A stretch of 64,000 nucleotides of DNA, from NCBI RefSeq assembly GCF_021023085.1, contig NZ_PGCK01000007.1, positions 124,001 through 188,000 on the forward strand. Direction: 5' to 3'. The notes beneath the pieces were generated by a model, which was not told the DNA's origin, did no database searches, and saw only the letters and a program-made list of their open reading frames with translations. The stretch comes from Methanooceanicella nereidis (GTDB lineage Archaea; Halobacteriota; Methanocellia; Methanocellales; Methanocellaceae). Shown here in pieces: positions 52,768 to 60,901 of the stretch (positions are counted from its first letter, which is position 1; each line of letters begins with the position of its first letter). The position numbers and the translations under genes are program-made.

Positions 52768-52820
52768 AATAACTATTAGTTATTAAATAACTATTAGTTA
52801 CAAATTAACTACTGGTTATT
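52768..52820 (+). promoter_or_regulatory. Three arrayed TetR operators before the efflux operon
   Basis: Three 17-bp sites at an exact 18-bp period. 52768-52784 (AATAACTA-T-TAGTTATT) is a perfect palindrome. 52786-52802 (AATAACTATTAGTTACA) and 52804-52820 (ATTAACTACTGGTTATT) are close copies. They lie just after the TATA box and over the likely transcription start. The rest of the 402-bp spacer 52538-52939 holds only AT-rich sequence upstream and a ~120-base leader downstream with a 31-codon frame. Confidence 0.75.
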
Positions 52821-52853
52821 TTTATTGACGGGTGATCATATAGGCGATATACA

Positions 52854-52949
52854 ATGAAGCCTGTTAACGATCCCCGAAAAGAATGGATATTGCCAGTGAA
52901 TCCTCAAATCGCTGACATTAATTGTAAGGTCAAAGTGGGATGTCTATGA
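52854..52949 (+). CDS. Possible 31-residue leader peptide
   Basis: Runs from ATG at 52854 to TGA at 52949 in the leader of the efflux operon. Its stop overlaps the second Met codon of the flavoprotein gene (ATGA at 52946). Residues begin MKPVNDPRKEW and end KVGCL. AGGCGAT lies 5-11 bases upstream. It could couple translation of the operon or be chance. Confidence 0.25.
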   Translation: MKPVNDPRKEWILPVNPQIADINCKVKVGCL

Positions 52950-53692
52950 AAGTACTTGCTATAAATTCCTGCCCTCAAAAGGATAAGGGTAACACCGCTC
53001 GTTTCCTGGGTCCGTTTCTGGATGGTATGAGAGATGCCGGGGCTGTGGTAGACCTCGTTTATGGCAGAGACCTGATGATATTTCCGTGCTGCGGGAATCT
53101 CAATTGCACTATCAAAACGTCTGTAAAATGTATCCAGTTTGACGATATGGAGTGGTTAAGGCCTAAAATGTGCCAGGCAGATATTCTTGTTTTAGCATCC
53201 CCTCGGTACTGCGATGGTGCCGTAATGCCTGATGGTTTCACCGGGCCTATGAGGGCGCTTTTAGATAAACTAAAAACCCATGAGCAGCCCTGCATAGAGT
53301 TACTGGAAGGCAGTCCCGGACGTATTCCTCGTGAAAATGTTAATCTTAAAAAGATCGTTCTGGTATCGAACCAGGGCTTTTTGGAAATAGATGATCTGGA
53401 TCCCGTATTAACACATGTCAAAGCTTTTTGCATTAATTCCTATCCAGAGCTTTCCGGTACCATATTTCAACCTTACTATGTCTTTTTAAGATGTGGCTTT
53501 GAAGAAGGCACTAGTATACTGGACATACCGGGATCGGCCAGGAATGCCGGCTTCCTGCTCATGCAGGAGATCAAAATGTCAGTAAAGGAAGATAAAATCG
53601 TTAGCCGGGAGCTTAAGCAAGGGGACAATTCCATTCGAACCTCTGTTGTAGGCGAGGAGAGTTTCAACGATAGACAAAAAAGGAGAGGATAA
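52940..53692 (+). CDS. Flavodoxin-fold NAD(P)H-dependent FMN reductase-like protein
   Basis: 250 residues. VLAINSCPQKDKGNTARFLG is the FMN-phosphate loop and LVLASPRYCDGAVMPDGFTG the SP-Y segment of flavodoxin-like reductases. Cysteines occur in PCCGNLNCTIKTSVKCIQ, where iron-sulfur flavoproteins carry their cluster motif, but the spacing (CCx4Cx7C) differs from the compact motif seen in the two paralogues here. The polar C-terminal tail is unusual. First gene of the TetR-controlled operon; the MFS gene begins 2 bp after its stop. Two ATGs (52940 and 52946) are possible starts. Confidence 0.8.
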   Translation: MSMKVLAINSCPQKDKGNTARFLGPFLDGMRDAGAVVDLVYGRDLMIFPCCGNLNCTIKTSVKCIQFDDMEWLRPKMCQADILVLASPRYCDGAVMPDGFTGPMRALLDKLKTHEQPCIELLEGSPGRIPRENVNLKKIVLVSNQGFLEIDDLDPVLTHVKAFCINSYPELSGTIFQPYYVFLRCGFEEGTSILDIPGSARNAGFLLMQEIKMSVKEDKIVSRELKQGDNSIRTSVVGEESFNDRQKRRG

Positions 53693-53693
53693 G

Positions 53694-55118
53694 ATGCAGC
53701 AGTCAGTTCAGATGCAGGAAATTTCTCAGGATACGGTCTATAAGAACAGGTATGTTATTCTGGCTGTGATCCTGATAGGTGTATTGATGGCAGTGCTTGA
53801 CGGTTTCATGATAAGCATAGCACTTCCTACGATCACAATGTTCTTCAACGTTAACGTGGCCCAATCTCAATGGGTCATAACAGGCTATCTGATATCAATG
53901 ACCTGTCTATTCATCGTTTTCGGAAGGGTCTCAGAGTATACCGGTAAGGTAAAATTGTTCATGACGGGGTTCGCTATCTTTACCTTATCCTCCCTGGCTT
54001 GCGGGCTCGCTTCCAGTATTGACCAGTTGATAGCATTCCGTATTATACAGGGTATAGGCGCATCAATGGTCGCAGGCATCAGCGGTGCCATGATCTACCA
54101 CGCTTTCCCCCAAAATGAGATCGGCAGAGCTATGGGATATTATATGGCAACTGTGGCAATAGGCAGCTTAATTGCCCCGGCGCTTGGCGGATTCCTGGTC
54201 GATTCCATGGGCTGGCAGTATATATTCTTTATAAATATACCAATCGGCGTTCTCCTGCTGGCACTTGCTTTTAAATATCTTAAATTACCGGAGATGATTT
54301 CAAAGAGCCTGGAGATCGACTGGATAGGTATGGGAACTCTTATTGTTACAGTGGTCTCGCTGATGTTACTTTGCAGCGAATTCGCGAGCAGCATTAGAAT
54401 AACCACGTCGTCGATCATTTATAGTGTAATATTCGCGGCAGCATTGATCATATTCACATTCCAGGAATCGAGGTGTAAAAAACCGCTGCTCGAACTCTCA
54501 ATATTCAGGAATAAAAGATTCACACTTCCAATATTAAGCATGATGTGCGTGGTCGCAGTTTTTAACATTGGCGCAGTTATCTGGCCGTTCTACTTCCAGG
54601 GCGTCATGGGCTATACTCCGTCTCAGGTAGGATTGTTGTTCATGGTGACCCCTCTAGTAATGATGTTTGCCGGACCTGTATCCGGAAAGCTGTATGATAA
54701 ATACCAGTGGAAGTATACGGCAGGGACAGGGGCGTTCATAGCCGCAATAGCATTCCTTTTGCTTGGTTATGCATTCATGGCGATCGACCTTACTTTTATC
54801 ATTCCGGCTTTCATAATCTGGGGCATAGGATATAGTCTCTTCACAAGCCCGAACAACGCCGAGGTCTTAAGCTCCCTTCCAAGGGAAAAAACCGCCATAG
54901 CATCCAGCGTCTCGTCCACTGCACGTAACCTTGGATCCACTCTCGGCATATCCCTGGCCAGTATTCTTCTAATGTTTTGGCTAGGTATGGCTGGCTATAA
55001 CGGAGTTGTATTATCGGCAGGACAGTCACTGCTCGCGAACTCTATAAGTGTGATCATGATCGCCGGCGGGGTGCTTTGCATATTAGGAGCGGTAACTTCC
55101 GTGTTAAGGAATATTTGA
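53694..55118 (+). CDS. MFS multidrug exporter, DHA2 (14-helix, EmrB/QacA-like)
   Basis: 474 residues with about 14 hydrophobic helices. LDGFMISIALPTI in helix 1, QWVITGYLISM in helix 2, FGRVSEYTGKVKLF (the MFS loop 2-3 motif), RIIQGIGASM in helix 4, and GFLVDSMGWQYIFFINIPIGV in helix 6 are hallmarks of the DHA2 drug:H+ antiporter family. It should pump a toxic amphipathic compound out of the cell. The ATG follows the flavoprotein stop by one base; the McrD-like gene starts 16 bp downstream. Controlled by the upstream TetR through the operator array. Confidence 0.95.
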   Translation: MQQSVQMQEISQDTVYKNRYVILAVILIGVLMAVLDGFMISIALPTITMFFNVNVAQSQWVITGYLISMTCLFIVFGRVSEYTGKVKLFMTGFAIFTLSSLACGLASSIDQLIAFRIIQGIGASMVAGISGAMIYHAFPQNEIGRAMGYYMATVAIGSLIAPALGGFLVDSMGWQYIFFINIPIGVLLLALAFKYLKLPEMISKSLEIDWIGMGTLIVTVVSLMLLCSEFASSIRITTSSIIYSVIFAAALIIFTFQESRCKKPLLELSIFRNKRFTLPILSMMCVVAVFNIGAVIWPFYFQGVMGYTPSQVGLLFMVTPLVMMFAGPVSGKLYDKYQWKYTAGTGAFIAAIAFLLLGYAFMAIDLTFIIPAFIIWGIGYSLFTSPNNAEVLSSLPREKTAIASSVSSTARNLGSTLGISLASILLMFWLGMAGYNGVVLSAGQSLLANSISVIMIAGGVLCILGAVTSVLRNI

Positions 55119-55134
55119 AGGAAGGTGATAATAA

Positions 55135-55650
55135 ATGACGAAGTTCAGAAGACCAATATCGAATATAATGGATGAAAATAAACTGATGCAGATCGAGATA
55201 TTTCCGCAAAGGCTGCTAAATCTTGATACTGCCCAGAAACTGTTGAACGAGCTAAATGTTATCGACGGCATAAACCGGATGGTCGTGTACGGCCCGGGTA
55301 TGCCAAAAGACGATCCTGCTGATCTGCTGGATGGCAAATATTGCGTTCGTGAAAAGAAATATATCTGCATCATGGGTGAAATGGTCGAGCTTACTGTCCA
55401 GGTCGGAAGAATATGGATCGAGGTCCGGGATGGAAGTGTCGTTGAAAAAATACGGGAAGCATGTGTAAAAACCCTTCCATTTCCCTTTGAACTATATGAG
55501 GGCCTTTATTTGCGGACTCAGAAGACTATCACTGATTACGTAAGAAAAGGCGGGGAAGTCGATGACATAGACCTGGGGATGTTCGATCCCGGTAAATGTG
55601 TGCCATGTTGCGAGACATTGCCAGGTAGAAAAGAAAATGATCTGGTATGA
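55135..55650 (+). CDS. mcrD: McrD-family protein in an efflux operon
   Basis: 171 residues of the methyl-coenzyme M reductase operon protein D family. QIEIFPQRLLNLDTAQKLLN, IDGINRMVVYGPGMP, ELTVQVGRIWIEV, PFPFELYEGLYLRTQKTITD and LGMFDPGKC all match the family pattern. McrD normally lies inside the mcr operon and binds methyl-CoM reductase, with a role in assembly or activation. Here no mcr gene is near; it is the last gene of the TetR-controlled flavoprotein-MFS operon, with its own strong ribosome binding site GAAGGTGAT. The C-terminal CVPCCET is an added Cys cluster. Probably a paralogue with a stress-related role. Confidence 0.87.
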   Translation: MTKFRRPISNIMDENKLMQIEIFPQRLLNLDTAQKLLNELNVIDGINRMVVYGPGMPKDDPADLLDGKYCVREKKYICIMGEMVELTVQVGRIWIEVRDGSVVEKIREACVKTLPFPFELYEGLYLRTQKTITDYVRKGGEVDDIDLGMFDPGKCVPCCETLPGRKENDLV

Positions 55651-55881
55651 TCATAATAGGCCGATAGATGCCGGTATAGGATTAAGGGTAAATTAATGTT
55701 AAATAAGTGAAGATGTCGGCATTGAGAGATCCTTGCAACATTGAAATGAAAAGGGTTCCTGTCAAATGCTTCAGTCAAGATTATATCAAACCGTTGCATA
55801 TGATCTGTTAAACCAATGAATTAATGGAATAGACTACAAAAATAAAAATAGAGGACTCTCTTAGCCGAACATCTTTGTTTT

Positions 55882-56382
55882 TTATATCATCTTTTCTGTT
55901 ATCATGTCCCACATGCCGTCCATGACACCTGCATGGATCATCCCGTTATAGACTGTTATTACGGCTACGTGGTGGGTAATATTGTTCGTTACTGCCTGGC
56001 CGCTCCTGTCACCATATCCGCCATTAAGGCAGTCGAATTCTACTGTAACGTTGTAAGGGCTGTTTTCACCGTCGGTCTTAATGACCTTCAAAGTATCCAT
56101 GATCCCATCGAATTTAAATGTCGCTTCTGTTTCTACAAAGTTGAGTGCCAGCCCTTCAGCCTGTTCGGCAGTGTGAGGCAGTATGCCTGCAGGGATAGAT
56201 GGTTCATGCTCACCGTTAATATCCGGCATACCTGCCGGTGGTATAGAAGGCTCATGCTCGCCATTGATGTCCGGCATTCCATTGGTCGTGTTTGTCTGGT
56301 TGTTTCCCGCATCGGTTACACAACCGGTGACCAGCAGTGATAATACGCTTACCACTATTAATAAGAGTGAAACATTTTTCAT
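55882..56382 (-). CDS. Predicted lipoprotein with internal 14-residue repeat
   Basis: 166 residues. A signal peptide ends in LLVTGC (lipid-modified Cys21). Residues ~35-64 contain the 14-mer GMPDINGEHEPSIP twice, separated by one or two residues, a recent tandem duplication at the DNA level. The C-terminal ~90 residues (LNFVETEATFKFDGIMDTLKV, YNVTVEFDCLNGGYGDRSGQ) look like a small alpha/beta domain repeated in other archaeal lipoproteins, of unknown function. Exposed outside the membrane. ATG start; TATA-like CCTTATATC about 25-30 bp upstream. Confidence 0.75.
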   Translation of the reverse strand: MKNVSLLLIVVSVLSLLVTGCVTDAGNNQTNTTNGMPDINGEHEPSIPPAGMPDINGEHEPSIPAGILPHTAEQAEGLALNFVETEATFKFDGIMDTLKVIKTDGENSPYNVTVEFDCLNGGYGDRSGQAVTNNITHHVAVITVYNGMIHAGVMDGMWDMITEKMI

Positions 56383-56685
56383 GATACCATATGGAACTGC
56401 ATAAAGATATAAGGATTGCTTTAGATACGAATAGAATTGTAGCTATGGTACGCCGAAAATGATATTTTCGGATTGCATTGAGTGTATTTTCATCATTCAA
56501 AATTATATACTGGTTGTCTTGTGCCCTTTTGTAATCTGGCATTTGAATTATTTTGACGATATTCTCGTTCATTTGATAGCTTCTCTGAATATTCATCCTT
56601 ATTAACGTTTGAAAAGTATGCAAATAAAATAACAATATTTTTACAAGATTTATAAACTGAAATATTGTATAGATTTTGTGATAGT
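56383..56685. other. Spacer between divergent lipoprotein and small membrane protein genes
   Basis: AT-rich; holds the two divergent promoters. CCGAAAAT-GAT-ATTTTCGG (56453-56471) is a perfect inverted repeat 70 bp before the lipoprotein start, upstream of its TATA box, and could be a regulator site. No gene seen. Confidence 0.4.
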
Positions 56686-56817
56686 ATGTTAGGAACGGTC
56701 ATAAATCTACTAAAGCTTACAGTAAAGCTGGTATTTGCAGTTATGAATTTAATTGCAATAGTAGCCCTTATCTGGAATGTATTGTTCGGGAAGAAGAAGG
56801 TTCCGGAATCTGAATAG
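56686..56817 (+). CDS. Small membrane protein, 43 residues
   Basis: ATG to TAG at 56815. The translation is one amphipathic start (MLGTVINLLKLTVK) followed by a hydrophobic helix (about residues 13-34) and a Lys-rich tail (FGKKKVPESE). The positive-inside tail and even hydrophobicity suggest a genuine single-pass membrane peptide. It ends 10 bp before the HAD phosphatase gene, so the two may be co-transcribed. No ribosome binding site is obvious, so it is not certain. Confidence 0.5.
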   Translation: MLGTVINLLKLTVKLVFAVMNLIAIVALIWNVLFGKKKVPESE

Positions 56818-56827
56818 TTAATGTGTT

Positions 56828-57772
56828 ATGTCAGGAAATGAAAAAGACCTCTTACCTTCCTGGAATGAGGGGCAAGTTAAGCGTGCTATGATTGATTTTG
56901 TCTCCCGGGTGACGAAAAAGGGAGGCCCTTATTTTGTACCTGCTGAGGATCGTATAGCTACTTTTGATAATGACGGCACTCTGTGGATAGAAAAGCCGTT
57001 TTATGTCCAGTTGTTCTTTGCGATCGACCGCATAAGGTCGCTTGCTCAGCAGCACCCGGAATGGCGTGAAAAACAGCCTTATAAGGCAATACTGGAGAAT
57101 GATAAGGCTGCCCTGGCAAATATATCTAAGAAAGAGATCGCTGAGATGCTTCTCGAAGTACATGCTGGTTCGGGGCAGGAAGAGTTCATCCGTATCGCAA
57201 GAGAGTGGCTTGCAAACGCCCGGCATCCGCGTTTTAATACTCTTTTTACTGAACTGGTTTATCAGCCGATGCTTGAATTGATAGACTATTTGAGGGCGAA
57301 TGGATTTAAAGTTTTCATAGTTTCCGGAGGCGGTATCGACTTCATCAGAGCTTTCTCCGAAGAGACATATGGCATACCCTGCGAGAATGTAGTAGGCAGC
57401 AGCCTGGAATACGAATATGCTAAGATAGATGGTGACTGGCGGTTGACAAGGCTTGCTAAATTGAATAAATATGATGATGCCGAAGGTAAGCCGGAGAGTA
57501 TTGCGCTGCATATCGGGAGAAGACCGATATTTGTAGGCGGTAATTCAGATGGGGACCTTGCTATGATGAGATATGCGGCTACAGGGAAAAAGCCGTTCTT
57601 GAATGTGCTTTTGCATCATGACGATGCTCATAGGGAGTGGTCATATGATGTAGAGTCACCGGTTGGGAAGTTAAGCGAGGGGCTGGATGAAGCTGAAGAA
57701 AGGGGGTGGACGGTAGTTAGTATGAAAAATGACTGGGATAAAGTATTTCAGCTTAAGTTTAATAAAATTTAG
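56828..57772 (+). CDS. HAD-superfamily phosphatase (phosphoserine phosphatase-like)
   Basis: 314 residues. IATFDNDGTLWIEKP is motif I (DxDGT with nucleophile Asp ~48), VFIVSGGGIDFIRAF motif II, and FVGGNSDGDLAMM motif III/IV. A helical cap domain of ~90 residues sits between motifs I and II, giving the C1-type layout of phosphoserine phosphatase relatives. Many such proteins, with the FDNDGTLW variant, are of unknown substrate. ATG start after the 43-residue membrane protein gene. No signal peptide: cytoplasmic. Confidence 0.88.
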   Translation: MSGNEKDLLPSWNEGQVKRAMIDFVSRVTKKGGPYFVPAEDRIATFDNDGTLWIEKPFYVQLFFAIDRIRSLAQQHPEWREKQPYKAILENDKAALANISKKEIAEMLLEVHAGSGQEEFIRIAREWLANARHPRFNTLFTELVYQPMLELIDYLRANGFKVFIVSGGGIDFIRAFSEETYGIPCENVVGSSLEYEYAKIDGDWRLTRLAKLNKYDDAEGKPESIALHIGRRPIFVGGNSDGDLAMMRYAATGKKPFLNVLLHHDDAHREWSYDVESPVGKLSEGLDEAEERGWTVVSMKNDWDKVFQLKFNKI

Positions 57773-57904
57773 AATGGATAATAGTAACCTGGTTAGAGTA
57801 TTAAAAAATTTCCCCGGCTTTCATTATTTTATTATGGAAAAAAATTAAAGATACAATAATTAGAACATGACTGGAAATTTTATAATTTACTATCTAGCAA
57901 TTAA

Positions 57905-57934
57905 AACTTGTTATAATTTATTTTGTAACAAGTT
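57905..57934. other. Inverted repeat in the phosphatase-TVP38 spacer
   Basis: AACTTGTTA (57905-57913) and TAACAAGTT (57926-57934), perfect 9-bp arms, 12-base spacer, 71 bp before the TVP38-like start. Either a terminator of the phosphatase gene or an operator. Confidence 0.35.
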
Positions 57935-58005
57935 ACAGGCATTAAAAACATTTCTACTATCTCAAATTACATAGATTATTATATTGATAGTGTTAACAAA
58001 GATAC

Positions 58006-58695
58006 GTGAACTACCGGTCACTATATAACCGTAAAGCAGCCTTTATGATTTCCTGGGCCTTAACACTTCTTATCATCATACTATTTTTAGGTCCAGAAAA
58101 GATCATCTCATCATATGACTACATTACTCCCCGAAACATTTCTGATCTGACATCCTCATTAGGAATGCTGTCCGCACTGGCATACATCTTGTTTTATGTC
58201 GTCCGGCCATTCCTGCTCCTGCCCGTAACGCCGTTCACTATAGCCGGCGGTTTTCTTTTCGGTACCGTATACGGGCTCATACTGACAATAATCGGCAGAT
58301 GTATCATCAGCGCCACTATATCGTTTTGTCTGTCCCGTTATCTTTTCAGGGATTATGTAAAAAACAAGATAAGAACAAAGTATGCCGGATGGGATAGCAG
58401 ACTGGAAAAAAACGGTATATTATATGTGGCCATAATGAGGGCGACCCCGGTGCTTCACTTCGATGCTGTCGGATATATCGCCGGAGCGTCAAGTATGAGC
58501 TTTAAAAAGTATATTATTGGCAGTTTCATAGGCGACCTTCCCAGTATCATTTTTTTGACTTTTTTAGGCAGCAGTCTCACAGAATTCGGTTCCTCACAAT
58601 TCTATTTAAGTATCGTCATAACAATAGTAGTAGCAGTCGGCTTCTGGATATATATGGCACATAAACTAGAAAAACCTGACTATGAATACTTATGA
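58006..58695 (+). CDS. TVP38/TMEM64 family (DedA-like) membrane protein
   Basis: 229 residues, about six hydrophobic segments. FVVRPFLLLPVTPFTIAGG-type sequence followed by FLFGTVYGLILTIIGR is the VTT/SNARE-associated domain core, and RATPVLHFDAVGYIAGASSM plus IGSFIGDLPSIIFLTFLGSSL is the C-terminal reentrant region of the family. Members work in lipid flipping or membrane homeostasis. The GTG start has little ribosome-binding-site support; the first helix begins at about residue 12, so the start is close. Confidence 0.88.
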   Translation: MNYRSLYNRKAAFMISWALTLLIIILFLGPEKIISSYDYITPRNISDLTSSLGMLSALAYILFYVVRPFLLLPVTPFTIAGGFLFGTVYGLILTIIGRCIISATISFCLSRYLFRDYVKNKIRTKYAGWDSRLEKNGILYVAIMRATPVLHFDAVGYIAGASSMSFKKYIIGSFIGDLPSIIFLTFLGSSLTEFGSSQFYLSIVITIVVAVGFWIYMAHKLEKPDYEYL

Positions 58696-59056
58696 AAGAT
58701 TTGCTAGTAAACATAAAGACGTATTTTTCCTTAAAATATCCAAAGTTATGGAAAGTAAAAAATGGGCGCTTATGAGTTTATCTCAAGTATGACCGATGAT
58801 ATCAACACAGGGATCTTTTTTATAGATATCTGATTTACTTTTTTAAGCAATGCGATCATAAAAAATGACTATGCTGTTTGCTGAACCGGGGTCGAATCAT
58901 GACATACCTAAATTATTCGTATAGCATGGTCTAAGGTTCTGTATATATAAATATAAGGTAAATTTACTGTGATTAATAGAATAGGCATTTCAAGTTTTCA
59001 ATATTTAGAAATTTTTGATTTTGTAATAAAATAAATTAATACCCGGGTTCATTTTA
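58696..59056. other. AT-rich spacer without recognised genes
   Basis: Separates the convergent TVP38-like and secreted-protein genes. No frame with coding character and no RNA gene was recognised. Confidence 0.4.
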
Positions 59057-59092
59057 TAAAAAAATTGAGGGAGTCGCCATGTCGACGACTCT
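59057..59092 (-). terminator. Hairpin plus T-run after the phospholipase C-like gene
   Basis: On the minus strand the stop codon is immediately followed by a hairpin with arms GAGTCG/CGACTC (59071-59076 and 59086-59091) and then a run of seven T residues (59058-59065 region). Good shape for transcription termination. Confidence 0.6.
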
Positions 59093-60901
59093 CTATCCAC
59101 TCCCCGAGAACCCAAATGTCGCCTTATTGATATCTATCGTACCCACCTTTTTGAAGTGTGACTCCACGAAATCTTTATCCCAGAACTGATTATCATCAGA
59201 TCCATAACTGTGCCAGTAACGGCCTGTAACTTCCATCATCGTCGGGTTCGATATGTCTCCTGTATACATTGTCACTCTGCTGATCAGGTATTCATCGTCT
59301 CCGACGAATGAGCTTCCCGGCCCGCTCATCACAAGATAATACGTAGTGAACGAGACTTTCAGGCGATTATCTGTGACATATTGCGCAACATCCGGTGTTA
59401 TCTCCAGGTAGAGAATATCGTTGCTTTTAAAAGCGGTAGTTGTAGACGGCGGTGATGTTGGCTTCTTTGTCGGGGTAGGTGTCGGCTTTAATGTAGGTTT
59501 AGGCGTCGGTGTCGGTGTCGGGTCAGCCGCTTTTATCTTAACGCTCCCTGACTTGATCTTGTACCCGCCGAGGTCGTAATACATGTATACGATGTCATTC
59601 CCGTTTGCCGGTATATCGACGGTTATCTTCCTCATATCCTGTCCGGCGCTGTTAGGCGTTATTTCATAATCCTTATCGTTAACGACAATATGTACGCCAT
59701 TCCTTATGACAGGACTAGTCGGCCATTCTTTTGTCGCAATATGGTCGATATGGCCTTCAAGTGTATATGATCCCGGCTGAGATGTATATGTGACACTGTC
59801 GATAGTTACCGTATACCTGGGCAGGAACGCGTCCAGGACAGCGGCATCAGCCCTTATCGCGGTCGGTATCAATACCTGCTGCTGTGAGTCAAGTACTTTC
59901 CAGTCCATGCCAAGCACAGGTGTCTTCCATAATCCGAGCCTTGAAGAGATCTTCTGGGTGGCCATCAGCGTTTCCTTTCCGTCTACTGTGCGCTTGTAAT
60001 ATCCAGTATATCCCGGGTCGATCTTCAGAACAGGCGAAGCGTATAGCTCGTTGTCGTTGGTCGTAGTTGTCTTGCCGTATAATGGCAGCGTGTCTTCCGA
60101 GAAGAAATTATTGTGAGTGAAACTTGCCATGTCCCTGAATAATTTTTGCAGGGTCTGACTGCTGTCTGTGTACGTGCAAGAATACTCCAGCGACTTTACC
60201 GGGCTCCTGTAAGCGTTGTCGTCTACAGAGTCGCTATGCGTGAAGCGCTCATAAAGGTCATATCTGACATGTCCGTCGTTCCTGACATGCGCCGGTACTG
60301 TCATATCAGCGAACATATGCATGGTCTCGCCTAGGGCCCTCCATGCGTTCCCATAATTTTCGTTATTAGGGTCGCTGCTTTCAAGCGCTCTGGTATAATA
60401 GGTCTTCGCCATCTGGTAATTATACGGGTTGTCAGGCGCGCTGAAAGCCCATGTATAAGCGTCCATCTGTGGGTTTCCGTAGGACATGATGTTCCAGTCG
60501 ACTATCTGGTCTGTCAAATATCTCGGTTCCCTTTCCGGGTCATAGAAATGCCTCAGTCCCATCGGGGCTTCCGGCTCGTCCGCGGAATAACCTGCGTCTA
60601 TTATCCATTCCTGCACTGTCTTTTGTTTCTTTATGGCTGTGGTCCTTGCAGGGTTTGTTTTTATTGAATCGTCTTTACCGTCCTCGATGTCCCACGCGAT
60701 ACCGGTGCATGCCGATCCTGAAAGAGAAGCGGATTTAAGGTATTTGTCCTTAGGCATTATGTATTGCTCAAAATATTCGATCGAATGGGCGTTGATCGCC
60801 TGATGCGCATCTACGTTATTGTATGCTGAAGCGTTTTGCGGTATTATGAGCACAATGATAAGTAACAGGGCTACAGGTATCATATACTGTCTATTTTCCA
60901 T
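59093..60901 (-). CDS. Secreted phospholipase C-like protein with C-terminal extension
   Basis: 602 residues. Signal peptide (~1-26, cleavage after NASA). Residues ~30-240 resemble the zinc-dependent phospholipase C/S1-P1 helical fold: AHQAINAHSIEYF near the mature N-terminus, RHFYDPE, and WRALGETMHMFADMTVPAHV, where the His and Asp residues match zinc ligands. A beta-rich region (~370-460), a Thr/Pro/Lys linker (repeated TPTPKP, ~462-495) and a ~105-residue C-terminal domain follow. Probably acts outside the cell on lipids or another phosphoester. The ATG has AGGAGGG upstream, inside the end of the overlapping lipoprotein gene (22-bp overlap). Confidence 0.75.
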   Translation of the reverse strand: MENRQYMIPVALLLIIVLIIPQNASAYNNVDAHQAINAHSIEYFEQYIMPKDKYLKSASLSGSACTGIAWDIEDGKDDSIKTNPARTTAIKKQKTVQEWIIDAGYSADEPEAPMGLRHFYDPEREPRYLTDQIVDWNIMSYGNPQMDAYTWAFSAPDNPYNYQMAKTYYTRALESSDPNNENYGNAWRALGETMHMFADMTVPAHVRNDGHVRYDLYERFTHSDSVDDNAYRSPVKSLEYSCTYTDSSQTLQKLFRDMASFTHNNFFSEDTLPLYGKTTTTNDNELYASPVLKIDPGYTGYYKRTVDGKETLMATQKISSRLGLWKTPVLGMDWKVLDSQQQVLIPTAIRADAAVLDAFLPRYTVTIDSVTYTSQPGSYTLEGHIDHIATKEWPTSPVIRNGVHIVVNDKDYEITPNSAGQDMRKITVDIPANGNDIVYMYYDLGGYKIKSGSVKIKAADPTPTPTPKPTLKPTPTPTKKPTSPPSTTTAFKSNDILYLEITPDVAQYVTDNRLKVSFTTYYLVMSGPGSSFVGDDEYLISRVTMYTGDISNPTMMEVTGRYWHSYGSDDNQFWDKDFVESHFKKVGTIDINKATFGFSGSG

